DNA of 24,393 nucleotides. Origin: a virus. Made by a program: the position numbers and the translations under genes. Under the pieces are notes generated by a model. It was not told the DNA's origin, made no database searches, and was given only the letters and a program-made list of their open reading frames with translations. The stretch covers positions 1-24,393 of the IMG/VR virus record IMGVR_UViG_3300012964_000056. One strand, 5' to 3'. Positions 22,920-24,393 of this stretch are shown piece after piece. Numbering within the stretch: the first letter of the stretch is position 1; the number at the start of each line of letters is the position of its first letter.

Positions 22920-23879
22920 TTACTTTGTTTGAGTTTCGTTGTAGAGTTTCTTTCCTTCAGCAGTTTTTAGAACAGCGTCCATAGCTACTGAATTGGAAAC
23001 ATTATTGTCTTTAGCATATTTCTTAGCCAATGACTCTAATTTGCCTTTTGCATCTTTTGGCTCTTCTTCTGCTTTCGTAACTCCAAGAGTCTGGAATGCA
23101 GGAGACATAGCCTCATTTGCAGATTTGATGATTTCAAGAACTTCAGTTTTCACACTTTCATCTTTGATGCCATCGATGGATTTCAACAAGGCTACTTTAG
23201 CATTGCTATTTCCTTTGATGAAATTCATTTCAACTTCTGCACGTTTTTCTAATGCAGCTTTAATGTTCTTTTCCACTTCTGCTTTTGCAAGCTTGTCAGC
23301 TTCATCAGCACGCTTCGCCATGGCAACAAGACGAGGATCATCAGATTTGCGATATTCAGTGCCATCAATGCATTTATATACCACTGCATCTTCTTCAGAA
23401 GCTTTTTTGATTTCTCCTGCACGCTCTTCTTTTGACTTAGCAATGAATGCATCTTTGTCTTCTTCTTTGAGAGATTTGAGATGAGTCTTTTCAGCATCAT
23501 CCAAAAGATAAAGAGCTTGAGCCTTTGCCAATCCAGTTTCAATGCTTTTCATGATTTCTGCAATCTTGGCAGACTTGGCAGCCATCATTTCTTTTTCTTT
23601 GTCTGCACATTCTTTTGTAGTCATTTCAGTTTCTGCTGTGGCTGCAGCATTTTCTTCTCCAGCCATCTCAGTTGATTCCAGAGCAGCAAGTTCTTGCTTT
23701 AGTTGCTCCAAATGTCTATTGATAATTTCCATTTCGTCCATTTTATCACCTTTCTGTTTGTTGTGTCGTTTCATTAAAACCATAGTAGCACCAGATTGGG
23801 CAGGAACATCAACAGCAGAAATCTCATTGATTGTGAATTCACGCATAATGTTTTTCTTCTGCTTTTTATTCTTCGACAT
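22920..23879 (-). CDS. Scaffold protein carrying the protease-scaffold junction motif
   Basis: Protein of 319 residues. Residues 13-38 (REFTINEISAVDVPAQSGAT...) match the segment that joins XkdF-type protease domains to their scaffold ('nEISlVd.PAn..A.v.LmKR'). The rest is Glu/Lys-rich and helical, ending in a positively charged helix (KGKLESLAKKYAKDNN), as expected for a capsid scaffold removed by proteolysis. The ATG lies inside the end of the protease gene (14-nt overlap, AGAGGTAGAG just upstream). A second start at residue 47 (MDEMEIINRH, position 23741) has a better Shine-Dalgarno, AAAGGTGATAAA, and would give a 273-residue scaffold lacking the junction segment. Confidence 0.8.
   Translation of the reverse strand: MSKNKKQKKNIMREFTINEISAVDVPAQSGATMVLMKRHNKQKGDKMDEMEIINRHLEQLKQELAALESTEMAGEENAAATAETEMTTKECADKEKEMMAAKSAKIAEIMKSIETGLAKAQALYLLDDAEKTHLKSLKEEDKDAFIAKSKEERAGEIKKASEEDAVVYKCIDGTEYRKSDDPRLVAMAKRADEADKLAKAEVEKNIKAALEKRAEVEMNFIKGNSNAKVALLKSIDGIKDESVKTEVLEIIKSANEAMSPAFQTLGVTKAEEEPKDAKGKLESLAKKYAKDNNVSNSVAMDAVLKTAEGKKLYNETQTK
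23739..23754 (-). promoter_or_regulatory. Strong internal ribosome-binding site and second start in the scaffold gene
   Basis: AAAGGTGATAAAATG on the minus strand places AGGTG 5 nt before an in-frame ATG (23741, residue 47). It is stronger than the site at the annotated start, and would yield a shorter, purely helical scaffold, comparable to the nested Nu3 scaffold of lambda. Confidence 0.5.
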
Positions 23880-24276
23880 TCTCTACCTCTTCATCAGCAA
23901 CCCTTTGACCGCCGATACTAAACCCAGTGTATTCTCCTGATTTGAATTTCTCAAGAGTCTCTTTCAGAGCTGGCTTGACTGCAATTAGCAAACCAGATTT
24001 CTGAATCCCAATATTAAGTGCTTTGGCAATTTCAGTCGTAAGAGGAAAGGCAAAAACAACTTTGCCACCCTCTTTATAACGATGCATGTCGCCAAGAACT
24101 CTGTCACCTTGCATAAAATCAACAGAAGCCTTTAACATTGCATCTTCAGGAATGTGATCTCCCTGCAAGTCGAAATAATCTTTACCATCTTCTTGACATA
24201 CGATTGCATATCCAAAAACAAGACCAAGATTATCATCGACTTTCAGGAAGTTTCCTTTTTTGGAGAATGTGTTCAT
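23866..24276 (-). CDS. xkdF-like: XkdF-type prohead maturation protease
   Basis: Protein of 136 residues, serine protease fold of the XkdF family (PBSX-like), which cleaves scaffold and capsid during head maturation. Family blocks: GLVFGYAIVCQEDGKDYFDL, then LQGDHIP followed by ASVDFMQGDRVLGDMHRYKE with the conserved DMH, AFPLTTEIAKALNI, LLIAVKP and the ending SGEYTGFSIGGQRV. The start at 24276 has TAGGTG upstream; a longer frame from TTG at 24363 lacks a ribosome-binding site and adds a Cys-rich segment foreign to the family. The protein stops right after the FSIGG block; in many phages the frame continues into the scaffold, which here is a separate overlapping gene. Confidence 0.82.
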   Translation of the reverse strand: MNTFSKKGNFLKVDDNLGLVFGYAIVCQEDGKDYFDLQGDHIPEDAMLKASVDFMQGDRVLGDMHRYKEGGKVVFAFPLTTEIAKALNIGIQKSGLLIAVKPALKETLEKFKSGEYTGFSIGGQRVADEEVENVEE

Positions 24277-24393
24277 TGCACACCTACAGAAGAGTGCAGA
24301 ATAGAACAGACAGTGAATTCTCTCTGATCCAAAAGTGCATGCTCTAAAAATATAGCGTTGCAATTATACCTCATTTTATTGCTCCATCACCAA
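24277..24393 (-). other. Gap before the protease gene; end of an upstream gene and weak promoter-like box
   Basis: Short minus-strand frames run in from the window edge and stop at 24376 or 24371, so one probably is the C terminus of the upstream gene (a portal-type gene would be expected), but I cannot tell which. A TATAAT hexamer lies at 24368-24363 without a good -35 box at proper spacing. No other feature is seen. Confidence 0.3.

Noticed and set aside
23866-23879. Possible +1 frameshift or sequencing error joining protease and scaffold
   Set aside because: The scaffold ATG has its own AGAGGT site at good spacing and the overlap looks like normal coupling. I see no established +1 slippage motif, though raw-read checking would be decisive.
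24277-24363. Protease start at TTG 24363
   Set aside because: The added residues are Cys/Phe-rich and not family-like, and no Shine-Dalgarno precedes them.
1-24393. CRISPR array, tRNA genes, integrase, insertion sequences or defence genes
   Set aside because: No regularly spaced repeats, cloverleaf-like segments, transposase or recombinase motifs were seen on either strand.

Overview
The window is part of the genome of a tailed double-stranded DNA phage or prophage, AT-rich, with a siphovirus-type (lambda-like, long non-contractile) tail. The tail type rests on a lambda-ordered minor-tail block, a tape-measure protein, a frameshifted tail-assembly chaperone pair and the absence of any sheath gene. 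The host is probably a diderm (Gram-negative) bacterium. The lysis block holds an L-alanyl-D-glutamate-type M15 endolysin, a holin-like protein and an overlapping pair that looks like an inner-membrane spanin plus a lipobox-bearing outer-membrane spanin, which only makes sense with an outer membrane. I cannot name the host genus.

Layout. Positions 1-3896 are a rightward (+) DNA-metabolism block: the C-terminal part of a DNA polymerase III alpha (DnaE-like) replicase cut by the window edge, a small basic protein of unknown function behind an operator-like palindrome, an SNF2-family helicase/translocase and a small PD-(D/E)XK (VRR-NUC-like) nuclease. Everything from 3893 to the right edge is on the minus strand and forms the virion and lysis block, which meets the + block tail to tail with overlapping stop codons. 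In minus-strand transcription order (right to left): XkdF-type prohead protease, scaffold, DUF2190-like decoration protein, major capsid protein, small basic connector-region protein, HK97 gp10-like protein, tail terminator, major tail protein with an inserted beta domain, tail chaperone G and its frameshift extension GT, tape measure, gpM-like, DUF1833/gpL-like, NlpC/P60 gpK-like, a fused gpI-gpJ-like tip protein, a large tail fibre, a tail-fibre chaperone, the lysis block (membrane/coiled-coil protein, M15 endolysin, holin, spanins), two small virion-type proteins, a second fibre and a 63-residue protein. Portal and terminase genes are not present and would be expected just beyond the right edge.

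Most minus-strand genes are packed with 1-20 bp overlaps or gaps, many as ATGA, TGATG or GTGA junctions, so translational coupling is likely. The clearest non-coding signals are: an A AAA AAC slippery heptamer at 18145-18151 leading into the -1 frame extension of the tail chaperone; a near-consensus sigma70 promoter (TTGATA-N17-TATAAT) immediately before the lysis block; two dyad symmetries between the major tail protein and the chaperone gene; and a 14-bp stem-loop plus a 16-bp palindrome in the leader before the second early gene. I see no defence system, CRISPR array, tRNA, integrase or insertion sequence. The content is that of a recognisable phage with several details worth checking rather than a wholly new system.
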